Below, in pieces: positions 15,995-24,389 of a stretch of DNA of 33,233 bases. The notes beneath the pieces are model-generated. The model saw nothing but the letters and a program-made list of their open reading frames with translations, was not told where the DNA came from and made no database searches. The DNA comes from Phaeobacter sp. B1627 (lineage in GTDB: Bacteria; Pseudomonadota; Alphaproteobacteria; Rhodobacterales; Rhodobacteraceae). Position 1 is the first letter of the stretch. The number at the start of each line of letters is the position of its first letter. The stretch lies in assembly GCF_006265095.1 (NCBI RefSeq), contig NZ_VCNK01000031.1, positions 1 to 33,233 of the forward strand. The letters run 5' to 3'. The translations under genes were made by a program, and so were the position numbers.

Positions 15995-18682
15995 ATGCCT
16001 ATCACCGTCGGACAGGATTCTACCAAGACGCGCAAATCGCTCAGCGTGAATGGTAAATCGATTTCATATTACTCAATTCCCGCCGCAACTGCTGCTGGAC
16101 TGGGTGATTTTACCAAACTGCCGGCGGCCCTGAAGGTTGTGCTGGAAAACCTGCTCCGGTTTGAGGACGGCGGCTTTTCCGTCTCGACCGATGACATCAA
16201 GGCCTTTGGCGAGTGGGCCAAGAACGGCGGCAAGAACCCGCGCGAAATCGCCTACCGCCCCGCCCGTGTGCTGATGCAGGATTTCACCGGCGTTCCGGCC
16301 GTTGTTGACCTCGCAGCGATGCGCGACGGCATCAAGAACCTCGGCGGTGACGCCAACAAGATCAACCCGCTGGTGCCCGTGGACCTGGTCATCGACCACT
16401 CCGTGATGATCGACGAATTCGGCAATCCGCGGGCGTTCCAGATGAACGTCGACCGCGAATATGAACGCAATATGGAACGCTACCAGTTCCTGAAATGGGG
16501 TCAGGGCGCCTTTGACAACTTCCGCGTTGTGCCCCCCGGCACCGGCATCTGCCACCAGGTGAACCTGGAATATCTCGCACAGACCGTCTGGACCGACACC
16601 GACCAGAACGGCGAGGAAGTCGCCTATCCCGACACGCTCGTCGGCACCGACAGCCACACCACCATGGTCAACGGCGCCGCCGTTCTGGGCTGGGGCGTTG
16701 GCGGGATCGAGGCAGAGGCCGCGATGCTCGGTCAGCCGATCTCCATGCTGATCCCCGAGGTCGTCGGCTTTGAGCTGACCGGCCAGATGGTCGAAGGCAC
16801 CACCGGCACCGACCTCGTGCTGAAGGTCGTGGAAATGCTGCGCGAATTGGGCGTGGTCGGAAAATTCGTTGAATTCTACGGCAGCGGTCTGGACCACCTG
16901 CCGCTCGCGGACCGGGCCACCATCGCCAACATGGCACCGGAATACGGCGCCACCTGTGGCTTCTTCCCGATTGACGGCGAAACCATCCGCTACCTCGAGA
17001 ACACCGGCCGCGACAAGGACCGCATCGCCCTGGTCGAAGCCTACGCCAAGGAAAACGGGTTCTGGCGCGACGAGACCTACGCACCAATCTACACCGACAC
17101 GCTGTCGCTCGACATGGGCAGCATCGTTCCGGCAATCTCCGGCCCGAAACGGCCGCAGGACTACGTGGCCCTCACCGCAGCCAAAGACGCCTTCCGCTCC
17201 GAAATGGAAGAGACCTTCAAACGGCCCATGGGCAAGGAAATCGCCGTCGCCGGCGAGGATTACACCATGGAAAGCGGCAAGGTCGTGATCGCGTCGATCA
17301 CCTCCTGCACCAACACATCCAACCCCTATGTGATGATCGGCGCGGGCCTCGTTGCACGCAAGGCCGCCGCTCTCGGACTGGATCGCAAACCCTGGGTGAA
17401 AACATCCCTCGCCCCCGGTTCACAGGTCGTGTCCGCCTATCTGGAGGCCGCGGGCCTGCAGGAAGATCTCGACAAGGTTGGGTTCAACCTGGTGGGCTAT
17501 GGCTGCACCACCTGTATCGGCAACTCCGGCCCGATCCAAAAAGAACTCTCCGACGCAATCGCCGAAGGCGACCTTGTCGCGACCGCGGTTCTGTCCGGCA
17601 ACCGCAACTTCGAAGGCCGTATCAGCCCCGATGTGCGCGCCAACTACCTGGCCTCCCCGCCGCTGGTCGTGGCCTATGCGCTGGCCGGCACGATGGACAT
17701 CAACCTGGCGACAGATCCCATCGCGCAGGACAAAGACGGCAATGACGTCTACCTGAAGGACATCTGGCCAACCACCAAGGAAGTCGCGGATCTGGTTCAG
17801 CAAACCGTCACCCGCGAGGCCTTCCTGTCCAAATATGCCGATGTTTTCAAAGGCGATGAAAAATGGCAGGGCGTGGAAACCACCGAGGCGGAAACCTATG
17901 ACTGGCCTGCCGCGTCGACCTACATTCAAAACCCGCCCTATTTCAAAGGCATGGGTCATGAGCCAGGCACCATCTCGGATATCGAGGGCGCCAAGACGCT
18001 GCTGATTCTCGGCGATATGGTCACCACCGACCACATCTCTCCGGCCGGGTCATTTGCGACCACGACACCGGCGGGCAAATACCTGCTGGAGCGGCAGGTG
18101 CAGCCGCGCGAATTCAACTCCTACGGCTCGCGCCGCGGCAACCACGAGATCATGATGCGCGGCACCTTTGCCAACATCCGCATCAAGAACGAGATGCTCG
18201 ATGGCGTCGAAGGCGGCTATACCAAAGGCCCGGACGGGGCGCAGACCTCTGTGTATGAGGCCTCTATGGCGCATCAAGAGGCCGGAACGCCGCTGGTGGT
18301 CTTTGGTGGCGAGCAATACGGCGCCGGCTCTTCGCGTGACTGGGCGGCAAAAGGCACGGCGCTGCTTGGGGTCAAGGCTGTGATCGCCGAGAGCTTTGAG
18401 CGGATCCACCGCTCCAACCTTGTCGGCATGGGCGTCATCCCGTTTGAATTCACCAATGGCGACACCCGCAAATCGCTGAAGCTCACTGGTGATGAGACGG
18501 TCGACATCAAGGGGCTGCAAAGCGTCACGCCGCTGCAGGAGGTGGCCTGTGACATCACCTATAGCGATGGCAGCACCAAGACCATCACTCTGAAGTGCCG
18601 GATCGATACCGCACCAGAGATTGAATACATCGAAAACGGTGGCGTGCTGCACTACGTGCTGCGCAAGCTCGCCAAGAGCTGA
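15995..18682 (+). CDS. acnA: aconitate hydratase A
   Basis: An 895-aa monomeric aconitase that interconverts citrate and isocitrate in the TCA cycle through a [4Fe-4S] cluster. The three cluster ligands are visible as SITSCTNTSNP (Cys438) and GYGCTTCIGNSGP (Cys504, Cys507), close to the E. coli AcnA positions. N-terminal blocks VLMQDFTGVPAVVDLAAMRD and GTDSHTTMVNGAAVLGWGVG, and the C-terminal swivel domain GDMVTTDHISPAGS, FNSYGSRRGNHEIMMRGTFA and QYGAGSSRDWAAKG, are all intact. The ATG at 15995 follows GGGAGG (15984-15989) and begins MPITVGQDSTKTRKSLSVNG, the usual alphaproteobacterial start; an ATG at 15926 is less likely. Closed by a strong terminator. Confidence 0.98.
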   Translation: MPITVGQDSTKTRKSLSVNGKSISYYSIPAATAAGLGDFTKLPAALKVVLENLLRFEDGGFSVSTDDIKAFGEWAKNGGKNPREIAYRPARVLMQDFTGVPAVVDLAAMRDGIKNLGGDANKINPLVPVDLVIDHSVMIDEFGNPRAFQMNVDREYERNMERYQFLKWGQGAFDNFRVVPPGTGICHQVNLEYLAQTVWTDTDQNGEEVAYPDTLVGTDSHTTMVNGAAVLGWGVGGIEAEAAMLGQPISMLIPEVVGFELTGQMVEGTTGTDLVLKVVEMLRELGVVGKFVEFYGSGLDHLPLADRATIANMAPEYGATCGFFPIDGETIRYLENTGRDKDRIALVEAYAKENGFWRDETYAPIYTDTLSLDMGSIVPAISGPKRPQDYVALTAAKDAFRSEMEETFKRPMGKEIAVAGEDYTMESGKVVIASITSCTNTSNPYVMIGAGLVARKAAALGLDRKPWVKTSLAPGSQVVSAYLEAAGLQEDLDKVGFNLVGYGCTTCIGNSGPIQKELSDAIAEGDLVATAVLSGNRNFEGRISPDVRANYLASPPLVVAYALAGTMDINLATDPIAQDKDGNDVYLKDIWPTTKEVADLVQQTVTREAFLSKYADVFKGDEKWQGVETTEAETYDWPAASTYIQNPPYFKGMGHEPGTISDIEGAKTLLILGDMVTTDHISPAGSFATTTPAGKYLLERQVQPREFNSYGSRRGNHEIMMRGTFANIRIKNEMLDGVEGGYTKGPDGAQTSVYEASMAHQEAGTPLVVFGGEQYGAGSSRDWAAKGTALLGVKAVIAESFERIHRSNLVGMGVIPFEFTNGDTRKSLKLTGDETVDIKGLQSVTPLQEVACDITYSDGSTKTITLKCRIDTAPEIEYIENGGVLHYVLRKLAKS

Positions 18683-18710
18683 TCCTCCCCGAAAAGGATA
18701 CAGATTCGAA

Positions 18711-18738
18711 AGGGCAGCCTCAGGGCTGCCCTCTTTTT
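18711..18738 (+). terminator. rho-independent terminator of acnA
   Basis: AGGGCAGCC (18711-18719) and GGCTGCCCT (18724-18732) form a perfect 9-bp stem with a TCAG loop, followed by CTTTTT. Confidence 0.93.
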
Positions 18739-18751
18739 GTGCATCGTGCTG

Positions 18752-18802
18752 TTGCGTCATGATGTGATCGTAATATTAGCATAACCAAATCTAGCGTACG
18801 CT
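18752..18802 (+). promoter_or_regulatory. candidate promoter with overlapping palindrome ahead of the ABM-like gene
   Basis: TTGCGT (18752-18757), 16 bp, then TATTAG (18774-18779) resembles a sigma-70 promoter. The perfect 10-bp palindrome AGCGTACGCT (18793-18802) would lie at about +7 to +16, an operator-like position. Both are candidates only. Confidence 0.33.
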
Positions 18803-18841
18803 TTACGCGAATGCAGAAACATCACGATTCGGGACATCAGA

Positions 18842-19189
18842 ATGATCGCCGTCATGACCAAATATCGCCCACAGAAACACAAGTTTGACGAGGTGATGAC
18901 CTTCGCCACCGACCTGGCGCAGGATAAAAAGGGGTTGAGAAAAGGCTGCATTGAGACGCAGTTGTTTTTGTCAGTTGACGCCGAAGAGATCCGGACGCTC
19001 AGCTTTTGGGAAAGCCGCGAGGCCTTTGATACCTACCTCGATATCGCCGTGAAAGGCGACGCATTGATGGAATTTCAATCCACATATCTCCGCGAGGAAA
19101 TCCAACCGCAGATCTTTGATCCCATCAACCTGCGAGAGAGTCGGTTCCTGCCCCAGGATAACACCGTGGTCCCTCTCAGAATATCCTGA
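18842..19189 (+). CDS. small antibiotic-biosynthesis-monooxygenase-like (ABM/dimeric alpha-beta barrel) protein
   Basis: A 115-aa protein with the size and pattern of ABM-fold proteins: an N-terminal strand (MIAVMTKYRP), a helix with KKGLRKGCIETQLFLSVD, then TLSFWESREAFDTYLDIAVK, which resembles the family's '..WeS.eAfdaH...' block. Members range from quinol monooxygenases to heme-degrading enzymes and many of unknown role; no metal or heme ligand can be assigned here. It follows the acnA terminator with its own candidate promoter and precedes the SDR gene by 109 bp. The first of two nearby ATG codons (18842, 18854) is taken as the start; the ribosome site is weak. Confidence 0.7.
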   Translation: MIAVMTKYRPQKHKFDEVMTFATDLAQDKKGLRKGCIETQLFLSVDAEEIRTLSFWESREAFDTYLDIAVKGDALMEFQSTYLREEIQPQIFDPINLRESRFLPQDNTVVPLRIS

Positions 19190-19206
19190 CCTCTCCGGCC
19201 TGAACC

Positions 19207-19222
19207 GGCCGGCGCGCCGGCC
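19207..19222. repeat. 16-bp perfect palindrome
   Basis: GGCCGGCGCGCCGGCC reads the same on both strands. It lies 17 bp after the ABM-like stop codon and could form a small hairpin; no T-run follows. Confidence 0.5.
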
Positions 19223-19298
19223 TGCTCCCTTGCGCTTCGGCAGTTGATGCACTTGACTGGGCCAGACTGCAGGACGCGGGACGGGAGAGGACCCAGGC

Positions 19299-20063
19299 AT
19301 GACCAAAACGGTAATCGTGACCGGCGGGACATATGGGATCGGCCGTGCAATAGCGTCCGATTTTGCCCGCGATCACAACGTCGTGCGATCATTCCTGAAA
19401 ACGCCGCCGCAGGACGTGCTCGACACTGCGGCCCCCGACACACAGGTCCGGGACACACAGGCCCCGGGTACACAGGCCCCAGGGACACAGGCAAGTGTGA
19501 TCTCGGTGCCTTGCGATTTGCTCCAGGACGGCAGCGCGGCCAGTCTGGTTGCCGCCGCGATGGACGCATTTGGCCGGATTGATGTGATCGTGAACAACGC
19601 GGGCCTGGTTGAGTCGACGCCGCTGGATCACTTTGATGCGGTCTCGCAACAGCGGATATTCGGGCTCAATACGCTGGCCCCTCAGGCGATCTTGGCGGCG
19701 GCTCTGCCGCATCTCGGCCCCGGCGCCGCGATTGTGAACATCTCCTCGGTCAACGCGGAATTGCCGCCCAGGGGCACGGCCACCTATGGTGCCAGCAAGG
19801 CCGCGCTGAACCTTTGGACCCGTGCCATGGCGAAGGAGCTCGGCCCCTCCGGGATCCGCGTCAATGCGGTCGCCCCCGGCGCCACCAACGTGCCAGAGGC
19901 CCCAAGGCCGGAGGATCTCACCGCCCTGTTTGTCAAGGAAACCGCGCTGGGGCGCATCGGCCTGCCGGAAGACATCGCCAGGGCCGTGCGGTTTCTCGCC
20001 TCCGATGATGCGAGCTTTATTACCGGCGAAATCCTGACTGTGAGCGGCGGTTACCGGCTGTGA
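19299..20063 (+). CDS. short-chain dehydrogenase/reductase with a repeat insertion
   Basis: A 254-aa classical SDR oxidoreductase. It has the Rossmann motif TGGTYGIG (residues 8-15), DVIVNNAG, the catalytic Ser in NISSVNAE, the YGASKAALN active-site motif (YxxxK), and the C-terminal ASFITGEILTVSGGYRL. Substrate is not predictable from sequence. Between beta-strand 2 (NVVRSF) and strand 3 (VISVPCDL), the region that normally helps select NAD or NADP, lies a tandem five-residue repeat DTQVR-DTQAP-GTQAP-GTQAS (residues 47-66) coded by a 15-bp minisatellite. The start has GGGAGAGGA upstream (19281-19289). Convergent with ccmG, 36 bp apart. Confidence 0.92.
   Translation: MTKTVIVTGGTYGIGRAIASDFARDHNVVRSFLKTPPQDVLDTAAPDTQVRDTQAPGTQAPGTQASVISVPCDLLQDGSAASLVAAAMDAFGRIDVIVNNAGLVESTPLDHFDAVSQQRIFGLNTLAPQAILAAALPHLGPGAAIVNISSVNAELPPRGTATYGASKAALNLWTRAMAKELGPSGIRVNAVAPGATNVPEAPRPEDLTALFVKETALGRIGLPEDIARAVRFLASDDASFITGEILTVSGGYRL
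19437..19492 (+). repeat. 15-bp minisatellite inside the SDR gene
   Basis: Three full copies and one partial copy of a 15-bp unit: GACACACAGGTCCGG, GACACACAGGCCCCG, GGTACACAGGCCCCA, GGGACACAGGC. The unit is a multiple of three, so copy-number changes would keep the reading frame and add or remove five residues. Confidence 0.85.
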
Positions 20064-20099
20064 TGGCCCCGACAGGCCGGCCCCGATGCCGCAGCGCCG

Positions 20100-20636
20100 C
20101 TATTGCGCCGCCTTCTCCATTGCCGGGCGAATGGTCTCTGCCAGCACCCGCGATGTGATCGGCCCCGCAAATCGCAGGATGACGGTGCCATCGCCGTCGA
20201 TCACATAGGTCTCCGGCACCCCGTAGAGCCCCCAGTCCAATGCCATCCGGCCGCTCGCATCCTGCCCGATCGCCGCATAGGGGTCCCCCAGTTCCTGCAA
20301 GAAGCTCTGGGCATTGGCGGTCTGGTCCTTGTAGTTGACCCCGTAGATCGCCACCCCCTCCGCCGCCAGCGCCTCCAGGTTGGGATGTTCGGCGCGACAG
20401 GGGCCGCACCAGCTGGCCCAGTAGTTCACCAGTTTCACGCCGCCGTCCCGCAGGGTGGCATCGTCAAAGCTCTGTTTGCCGGGGAACGGGCTGACGGCAA
20501 CCGGCGGGGCTTCCTTGCCTTCGCGCGCCGACGGCAGGCTGTCGGGATCGTCGCGTCCCATACCAACGAGGGCCAGCGCCACAAAGCTCGCGAAAACCGC
20601 AAGCGGGATCGCCATCATCGGAGAGAATTTAGCCAT
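20100..20636 (-). CDS. ccmG: thiol:disulfide interchange protein CcmG/DsbE
   Basis: A 178-aa membrane-anchored periplasmic thioredoxin that reduces apocytochrome c cysteines before haem attachment. An N-terminal membrane anchor (MMAIPLAVFASFVALALVGM) is followed by the thioredoxin domain with active site NYWASWCGPCRAEHP (WCGPC, residues 76-80). The CcmG-specific GVNYKDQTANAQSFLQELG and YGVPETYVIDGDGTVILRFAG (with the cis-Pro region GVPET) are present. Its ATG overlaps the ccmD stop codon, so translation is probably coupled. It is the last gene of the yajC-secDF-ccm operon and lies convergent to the SDR gene. Confidence 0.96.
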   Translation of the reverse strand: MAKFSPMMAIPLAVFASFVALALVGMGRDDPDSLPSAREGKEAPPVAVSPFPGKQSFDDATLRDGGVKLVNYWASWCGPCRAEHPNLEALAAEGVAIYGVNYKDQTANAQSFLQELGDPYAAIGQDASGRMALDWGLYGVPETYVIDGDGTVILRFAGPITSRVLAETIRPAMEKAAQ

Positions 20637-20784
20637 TGCGTCCCATCCTGTCTTCGACCTCGCGCAGGGCCGCGCGCACCTTTGCTCCGCGCCTGAGGGT
20701 CAGCAGGAGCAGCACCAGCAACAGCAGCAGCGAACCGCCATAGGCCGACAGAACCGTATCGCCGTATTTCCCGAGATCAGGCAT
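20629..20784 (-). CDS. ccmD: haem exporter small membrane protein CcmD
   Basis: A 51-aa protein starting at ATG 20784-20782 and ending at TAA 20631-20629. It begins MPDLGKYGDTVLSAYGGSLL, continues with a leucine-rich membrane helix (LLLLLVLLLLTL), and ends in a basic RRGAKVRAALREVEDRM tail, which is the CcmD pattern. CcmD stabilises CcmE with the CcmABC exporter during haem delivery. The start codon shares one base with the ccmC stop (TGATG) and its own stop overlaps the ccmG start (ATGGCTAA), so all three genes are coupled. It is short enough to be missed by length filters. Confidence 0.93.
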   Translation of the reverse strand: MPDLGKYGDTVLSAYGGSLLLLLVLLLLTLRRGAKVRAALREVEDRMGRNG

Positions 20785-21515
20785 CACTCGCTCATCCTTT
20801 CACGCGCCAGAAGCGCCGACATACGTCGCGCGCGGATTTCGGTTCCGGTGCGATAGAGCACCAGCACAATGAAAAAGAGAATGAACCCCGCCATACAGAC
20901 ATAGAGCGGGTAGGCAAAGACGTCCGCGACATTCTCCTCCTTGTCGAGCGACAGCGAGGCGCCCTGATGCAGGCCCTGATTCCAGAAATTGACCGCATAG
21001 CGCGACAGGACCGCAAACACAGAGCCGACAAGACAGAGGATCGACGTCAGATCCGCCGCGGTATCGGGATCGTCGATGGCCTGCCACAGCGCGATATAGC
21101 CAAGATAGAACAGAAACAGCACCAAAAAGGACGTCAGCCGCGGGTCCCAGGCCCACCAGGTGCCCCACATCGGCTGGCCCCAGATTGCGCCGGTCAGCAG
21201 CGCAATCAGCGTCATGACCAATCCGACCGGAGCGGCGGCCCGGGCCGCCAGTGCGCTGACATGGTGGCGCCGGATCACCCAGATCAGAGAGGCCACGAGC
21301 ATCATGAACCAGGCGTTGATCGCCATCAGCGCAGAGGGCACATGCAGGTAGATGATCTTGACCGTGGCGCCCTGCCGGTAATCATCGGGCGTGAAGAAAA
21401 ACCCCCAGATCAGCCCCCCTGCAATCAGCACCGCCGAGGCCAGCCACAGCGGCGGCAGGACCCGCTCGGTGGTGCGCAGGAACTTCTTCGGATTGGCATA
21501 TTCCCAGATCGACAT
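20784..21515 (-). CDS. ccmC: haem exporter permease CcmC
   Basis: A 243-aa inner-membrane protein with six predicted membrane segments. It hands haem to the chaperone CcmE. The tryptophan-rich periplasmic WWD signature is present as WGQPMWGTWWAWDPRLTS, flanked by conserved His residues (IIYLHVPSA and NFWNQGLHQG) that ligate haem in this family. The N-terminus (MSIWEYANPKKFLRTTERVLP) is typical for alphaproteobacteria. It follows ccmB by 44 bp and overlaps ccmD by one base. Confidence 0.97.
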   Translation of the reverse strand: MSIWEYANPKKFLRTTERVLPPLWLASAVLIAGGLIWGFFFTPDDYRQGATVKIIYLHVPSALMAINAWFMMLVASLIWVIRRHHVSALAARAAAPVGLVMTLIALLTGAIWGQPMWGTWWAWDPRLTSFLVLFLFYLGYIALWQAIDDPDTAADLTSILCLVGSVFAVLSRYAVNFWNQGLHQGASLSLDKEENVADVFAYPLYVCMAGFILFFIVLVLYRTGTEIRARRMSALLARERMSE

Positions 21516-21559
21516 GATGGCTATCTAGCTCTTGTTTTCGGTCTTCACAATCTCTGCCG

Positions 21560-22216
21560 CTAGCGCAAATTGACGCGCAGCACAGCGGCAGAGGCAAATG
21601 GCAACAGCGCGATGGTCCCGAGGGAGATGCCCGCCAGCATCAACAGCGGCGTATCTCCGGAGAGCCCCAGCGCCCCCCGCCGGGCCGCCTCGGCGCCAAA
21701 GATCAACGTCGGCACATAGAGCGGCATCACCAGCAGCGACAACAGCAGGCCGCCGCGTTTCAGCCCGACCGTCAGCGCCGCGCCGAATGTGCCAATCACC
21801 GACAGCGCCGGCGTCCCGATCAGAAGCGACAGCATGATCCAGAAATACCCCGCCACCGGCAAGTGCAGCAGAACGCCCAGAACCGGCGCGGCCAGCACCA
21901 ACGGCACCCCCGTGGTCAGCCAATGGGCCAGCGCCTTGATCGTCAGCACTCCCTCCAGCGGCAATGGCGCCGTGGCCAGAAGATCCAGCGAGCCGTCCTC
22001 CCAGTCAAGACTGAGCAAGCGGTCGAGCGACAGCAGGCAGGCCAGCAACGCGCCGAGCCACAGGACGCCCGGTGCAATGACCGCAAGCCCAGCCGCATCG
22101 GGTCCCACCGCAAAAGGCACCATGACCGTCACAATCAGGAAAAACGCCAGCCCCAGGCCAAACCCGCCCCCCGCACGAAAGGCCAGTTGCAGGTCTCGGA
22201 TCAACAGCGCGATCAC
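21560..22216 (-). CDS. ccmB: haem exporter permease CcmB
   Basis: A 218-aa integral membrane subunit of the CcmAB transporter, with six hydrophobic segments. The characteristic block is [40 protein letters not shown], with further conserved [13 protein letters not shown]. Together with the CcmA ATPase it releases holo-CcmE from CcmC. Its ATG overlaps the ccmA stop by four bases (ATGA), indicating translational coupling. Confidence 0.97.
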   Translation of the reverse strand: MIALLIRDLQLAFRAGGGFGLGLAFFLIVTVMVPFAVGPDAAGLAVIAPGVLWLGALLACLLSLDRLLSLDWEDGSLDLLATAPLPLEGVLTIKALAHWLTTGVPLVLAAPVLGVLLHLPVAGYFWIMLSLLIGTPALSVIGTFGAALTVGLKRGGLLLSLLVMPLYVPTLIFGAEAARRGALGLSGDTPLLMLAGISLGTIALLPFASAAVLRVNLR

Positions 22217-22824
22217 AGAAAGCCTCCGTCATCCGCATCACTGAGCGAGAGCCTGGCCCTGAACGGCCGAAGGTCCAGAACACGCCCCTCGATCCCGAGG
22301 TCTATATGGGTGGCCATCACCGCCGCTCCGCCCGCCCGCAGATGCGTCCGCACCGCCGAGGCAAACAACTGCACCGACGCCGCATCCAGGCTGACCGTTG
22401 GCTCATCCAGGATCCACAGCCGCCGCCCGGTCACCATCAGCCGCGCCAGCGACAAGCGCCGTTTCTGCCCGGCCGACAACCCACCTGCGACCCGGTCTTT
22501 CAGGCCATGCAGGTCAAAATCGGTCAACGCGCGCTCAATCTCCGTGGCTCCAAACACCCGCGCCCAAAATCCGAGGTTCTCCGCCACCGTCAGCGTCAGC
22601 TTGACCCCATCCGCATGGGCCGCATAGGCGAAATCCTCTGGATCCCCGAGGATCTCGCCCGCAAGCGGCGGCTGCAGCCCGGCCAGCGTGCGCAGCAATG
22701 TGGTCTTGCCGCTGCCGTTGGGCCCGTGCAGAATCAGCGCCTCCCCGGCGGCGAGCGAGAAATCCACCCCCCGCAGCACCGGCACAGCGCCCCGGCTCAC
22801 CCCCAGATTTCTGACGTCAATCAT
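22213..22824 (-). CDS. ccmA: haem exporter ATP-binding protein CcmA
   Basis: A 203-aa ABC ATPase, the normal length for CcmA. It has Walker [18 protein letters not shown] (from residue 34), signature [14 protein letters not shown] (116-129) and Walker [13 protein letters not shown] (Asp140-Glu141), with the H-loop in [12 protein letters not shown]. It energises the CcmB permease in cytochrome c maturation. It lies 42 bp downstream of the Mth938-like gene and four bases overlap ccmB, within the long minus-strand operon. Confidence 0.97.
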   Translation of the reverse strand: MIDVRNLGVSRGAVPVLRGVDFSLAAGEALILHGPNGSGKTTLLRTLAGLQPPLAGEILGDPEDFAYAAHADGVKLTLTVAENLGFWARVFGATEIERALTDFDLHGLKDRVAGGLSAGQKRRLSLARLMVTGRRLWILDEPTVSLDAASVQLFASAVRTHLRAGGAAVMATHIDLGIEGRVLDLRPFRARLSLSDADDGGFL

Positions 22825-22866
22825 ATGCTGCCGACTGCTCTTGCCTCACGCGCCGTTCAATCCCGC

Positions 22867-23220
22867 TCAGACCGGCAAGGCCGCAAGGGCAATCCGGCGG
22901 CCTTCGGACAGCAGCACATTATAGGTCCGGCAGGCCGCAGGGGAATTCATCACTTCGACGCCAATGCCTGCGGTCTCCAGGGCCTGACGCAAATCTGCGG
23001 GAATATGGGCAATTTCGACGCCGGTGCCGACAAACAACACATCGACATTCCCGGCCAGCGCCAACAGCGCGGCGCGGTCCTCATAGCCGCCCCAGGATAC
23101 GGTCCCCGCCGCTCCGGTCAGGATCGCCCCTTCGCGGATTGCGCCACCAACCCGAAAGAACCCGGCCCCATAGCCATCAACCGGCACTGCATCCGTATAG
23201 ACCACTTCATTGAGCCGCAT
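22867..23220 (-). CDS. Mth938-like domain protein (DUF498)
   Basis: A 117-aa protein of the Mth938/NDUFAF3-like fold. Conserved points are YGAGFFRVGG, DVLFVGTGVEIAHIP and the C-terminal GIGVEVMNSPAACRTYNVLLSEGRRIALAALP. Human and alphaproteobacterial relatives are linked to respiratory complex I assembly; the bacterial role is less certain. Its place between secF and ccmA is a conserved alphaproteobacterial arrangement, suggesting shared use in membrane protein and respiratory-chain biogenesis. The 197-bp gap to secF contains a terminator-like hairpin, so this gene and ccm may also have their own promoter. Confidence 0.92.
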   Translation of the reverse strand: MRLNEVVYTDAVPVDGYGAGFFRVGGAIREGAILTGAAGTVSWGGYEDRAALLALAGNVDVLFVGTGVEIAHIPADLRQALETAGIGVEVMNSPAACRTYNVLLSEGRRIALAALPV

Positions 23221-23341
23221 GCTGTCTCTCTCCCTCGGGACTGTCTGTTACGTGAAATAGCACGCAGACCCGGCTGCCGAAACAGCCAAAGTCAGTCCCC
23301 CGTCCCCGCCGCCGCGTTTTCCTGCTGGCCGACGGCCCTAA

Positions 23342-23378
23342 ACGCAAAACAGCCACGGACAGGTGCCCGCGGCTGTTT
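23342..23378 (-). terminator. terminator-like hairpin downstream of secF
   Basis: Reading the minus strand, AAACAGCC (23378-23371) pairs with GGCTGTTT (23354-23347), with an inner CGG/CCG extension, and runs into TTTT (23349-23346). It is 40 bp after the secF stop, so it could partly separate yajC-secDF transcripts from the Mth938-like/ccm genes. Confidence 0.65.
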
Positions 23379-23399
23379 CGAAGGTCATTACCCGCCTGG

Positions 23400-23429
23400 T
23401 CAGGCGTCGATGTCGATTCAGGCGTCGAT
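23400..23429. repeat. 18-bp direct duplication over the secF stop
   Basis: TCAGGCGTCGAT occurs at 23400-23411 and 23418-23429, an 18-bp (six-codon) offset, so the secF coding end and stop codon are followed by an in-frame near-copy (IDIDA-stop). Confidence 0.8.
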
Positions 23430-24386
23430 ATTGGCGAACTGGTTGCCTGCGGTATTGTCAGGCTTGCTCCAGTCGCGCTTGACCCCGAGCCACAGCAGAA
23501 TGGTCGAGGCCACAAAGATCGAGGAATAGGTGCCGACCACAACGCCCCAGATCATGGCAAAGACGAATCCACGGATCACATCGCCGCCGAGGATATAGAG
23601 CGAAATCAACGCCAGAAGCGTGGTGACAGAGGTCATCATCGTCCGGCTCAGCGTCTCGTTGATCGAGATATTGAGCACTTCGGCCAATGGCTTCTGTTTG
23701 TAGCGCCGCAGGTTTTCCCGCACCCGGTCAAAGACCACCACCGTATCGTTCAGCGAATAGCCGACGATGGTCAGCAAGGCGGCAATGATCGCCAGATCGA
23801 ATTTGATCTGCAGCTCGGAAAACACGCCGATGGTCAGGATCACATCATGCACCAGGGCCGCCACCGCCCCGAGCGCAAACTGCCACTCGAACCGCAGCCA
23901 GATATAGACCAGCACCGCACCAATGGCGAGCGCCACCGCCAGAATGGCCGTCTGCACCAGCTCGCCCGAGACCTTGGGTCCGACGCTTTCAACCGAGATG
24001 AATTTGATCCCCGGAGCGACCGCATCCAGCGCCGCCTGAACCTCGGCGATCACCTGACTGGAGAGCGCCTCGCCATCCGCCTGCGCCTCGATCCGGATCA
24101 TCGCAACGTGCTGATCCTCGTCAAAGGATGGGTCGAAGACCTCGGTGATAGTAATGTCGCCCAGCTCCAGTGGCGCGATCGCATCGCGGTAGGTGGCAAT
24201 ATCGAGGTCCTGAGTCGCCTCGGTCCGCACCGTGGTGCCGCCCCGGAAATCAATACCGTAGTTCAGCCCCTGCAGCGCAAAGGAGGCAAAGCCGACCACG
24301 ACCATCAGGGCAGAGATCCCCAGCCACAGTTTCCAGCGTTTGAAGAAATCGAAGGACGTGCCTTCGGGAACAAGTTTCAACCGCAT
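23418..24386 (-). CDS. secF: protein translocase subunit SecF
   Basis: A 322-aa inner-membrane protein with six membrane segments and one large periplasmic loop after the first. Conserved points are YGIDFRGGTTV at the loop start, the membrane block AIIAALLTIVGYSLNDTVVVFDRVREN, and ISINETLSRTMMTSVTTLLALI. With SecD it uses the proton motive force to pull exported proteins through SecYEG. Its ATG lies 3 bp after the secD stop. The C-terminus ends FANIDA; the 18 bp after the stop repeat this end in frame and finish in a second stop. Confidence 0.97.
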   Translation of the reverse strand: MRLKLVPEGTSFDFFKRWKLWLGISALMVVVGFASFALQGLNYGIDFRGGTTVRTEATQDLDIATYRDAIAPLELGDITITEVFDPSFDEDQHVAMIRIEAQADGEALSSQVIAEVQAALDAVAPGIKFISVESVGPKVSGELVQTAILAVALAIGAVLVYIWLRFEWQFALGAVAALVHDVILTIGVFSELQIKFDLAIIAALLTIVGYSLNDTVVVFDRVRENLRRYKQKPLAEVLNISINETLSRTMMTSVTTLLALISLYILGGDVIRGFVFAMIWGVVVGTYSSIFVASTILLWLGVKRDWSKPDNTAGNQFANIDA

Positions 24387-24389
24387 CTG

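Noticed and set aside
19435-19495. Tandem repeats as a CRISPR array
   Set aside because: The 15-bp units are contiguous without spacers and lie in frame inside an SDR gene.
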